Origin: an uncultured Collinsella sp.
Lineage (GTDB): Bacteria; Actinomycetota; Coriobacteriia; Coriobacteriales; Coriobacteriaceae
Length of the DNA stretch: 6,453 bases
Reading direction: 5' to 3'
NCBI GenBank assembly: GCA_900549455.1
Contig: UROM01000103.1
Span: forward strand, 1-6,453
The position numbers were made by a program, and so were the translations under genes. Of the stretch, positions 5,532-6,453 are shown in pieces. How positions within the stretch are numbered: the first letter of the stretch is position 1; the number at the start of each line of letters is the position of its first letter. The notes beneath the pieces are model-generated. The model made no database searches. It saw only the letters and a list, made by a program, of their open reading frames with translations, and had not been told where the DNA came from.

Positions 5532-6453
5532 TTACCGTGCATTAAAAACGTAGCGGTCCAGGCGGTCGCACGCTTCCCTTACGCGCGAAAGCGGCAGCGC
5601 CAGATTCACGCGAATGTGGCAGGACCCGTGGAACGGGCGGCCGTCCTGATATCCCACGCCTACGCGCGCCCCCTCGTCGAGCAGCCACTGAATATCGCGG
5701 CCATGCTCGCGGCACCACTCGGTGCAGTCCAGAAACACCATGTACGTGCCCTGCGGACGCGAATAGGACACGACCTCAAAATGCTCGTCCACGTAATTGC
5801 AGAAGTACTCGATATTGCCGGCAAGCACCTGGTTGAGTTCGTCCACCCACTCGTAGCCTTGCGGCTGGTAGGCACCGATAAGCGCATGCATGGAGAGGAC
5901 ATTCATTTCGTTGTAGTGAGTCTTGTTGGACACGGCGCACACGCGGTCGCGCAGCGTCTCGTTATAGATGATGTGGTAGCTGCCGACCAGGCCCGCCAGG
6001 TTGAACGTCTTGCTGGGCGCATAGAGGGCAACCGTGCGCATGCGGGCGTCCTCGCTTACCGACTGCGTCGGAATATGCTTGTGTCCCGGCAGGATGATAT
6101 CGGACCAAATCTCGTCCGAGATCACCACGCAATCGTGCTGGCGATAAATGTCCATGGCGCGCTCGATCTCGTCGCGCTCCCATACGCGGCCGCAGGGATT
6201 GTGCGGCGAGCAGAACACCGCGGCATGGATGTGGTTTTGGGCGAGTTTGCGCTCCATGTCCTCAAAGTCCATGCGCCACACGCCCTGTTCGTCGAGCTTA
6301 AGAGGGCTGTGAACAATACGGTAGCCCGCGGCTTCGATGGACTTGGTAAAGCCGATGTAGGTAGGGCTGTGGACCAGCACCGCATCGCCCGGCTGGACAT
6401 ACGCGCGCAACGTCGACACGACGCCGCCCAGCACGCCGTTCTCGTAGCCGATG
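5532..6453 (-). CDS. PatB/MalY-type PLP-dependent aminotransferase or C-S lyase, N-terminus outside the window
   Basis: This is a fold-type I, pyridoxal-phosphate enzyme of aminotransferase class I/II. It is closest in style to the MalY/PatB group, whose members cleave cystathionine or cysteine C-S bonds (beta-lyase) to give pyruvate, ammonia and a thiol. The frame enters at the window end with IGYENGVLGG; 306 residues are visible, so about 80-90 N-terminal residues of a usual 390 are missing. Numbering from the first visible residue: SPHNPCGRVW at 82-91 is the group signature (Asn and Pro near PLP), ISDEIWSDI at 111-119 carries the Asp that pairs with the pyridine nitrogen, APSKTFNLAGL at 145-155 carries the Schiff-base lysine Lys148, and RVNLALP at 281-287 carries the Arg that binds the substrate carboxylate. 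MalY and PatB normally have DEIH where this has DEIW. The stop is TAA at 5532-5534. C-S lyase and true aminotransferase activity cannot be told apart from sequence alone. Confidence 0.9.
   Translation of the reverse strand, partial: IGYENGVLGGVVSTLRAYVQPGDAVLVHSPTYIGFTKSIEAAGYRIVHSPLKLDEQGVWRMDFEDMERKLAQNHIHAAVFCSPHNPCGRVWERDEIERAMDIYRQHDCVVISDEIWSDIILPGHKHIPTQSVSEDARMRTVALYAPSKTFNLAGLVGSYHIIYNETLRDRVCAVSNKTHYNEMNVLSMHALIGAYQPQGYEWVDELNQVLAGNIEYFCNYVDEHFEVVSYSRPQGTYMVFLDCTEWCREHGRDIQWLLDEGARVGVGYQDGRPFHGSCHIRVNLALPLSRVREACDRLDRYVFNAR

Overview
The window is GC-rich bacterial DNA with short spacers and AGGAGG-type ribosome binding sites. The gene set and protein style (a periplasmic-ligand hybrid kinase with two substrate-binding domains, a NimA-like flavin protein and a PatB/MalY-type aminotransferase) fit a gut actinobacterium of the class Coriobacteriia, with Collinsella or a close relative as my best guess. 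That assignment is inferred from protein character; there is no rRNA or other marker gene here.

Layout. Bases 1-43 are not genomic: they read as an Illumina Nextera library adapter with its index, so the true sequence starts at 44 and the first gene is cut there. From 44 to 1863, three genes lie on the minus strand. In transcription order they are a two-helix potassium channel (1438-1863), a LOG-family nucleotide phosphoribohydrolase (869-1402) and a ClC-type chloride channel or transporter (743 down to the adapter). The 241-base gap 1864-2104 separates this group from a divergent plus-strand unit. It holds a striking 29-bp perfect inverted repeat plus a third, partial copy (1926-2018), followed by the probable control region of the sensor kinase. 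The plus strand then carries a 936-residue hybrid sensor histidine kinase with its own receiver domain (2105-4915) and, 42 bases later, a small FMN-binding split-barrel protein of the NimA/PNPOx-like family (4958-5437). A strong hairpin (5480-5521) sits in the convergent gap before the last gene, a minus-strand PLP-dependent aminotransferase/C-S lyase (5532 to the window end), which lacks its N-terminus here.

How the genes may work together. The potassium channel and ClC protein would handle counter-ions at the membrane. The LOG enzyme is a nucleotide salvage or clean-up enzyme with no obvious link to them beyond co-orientation. The kinase looks like a BvgS-style receptor for a small solute, probably an amino acid, and has no separate response regulator beside it in this window. 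No phage, CRISPR, toxin-antitoxin or biosynthetic system is visible. The item most worth following up as possibly undescribed is the intergenic repeat; the item most important for data quality is the adapter.
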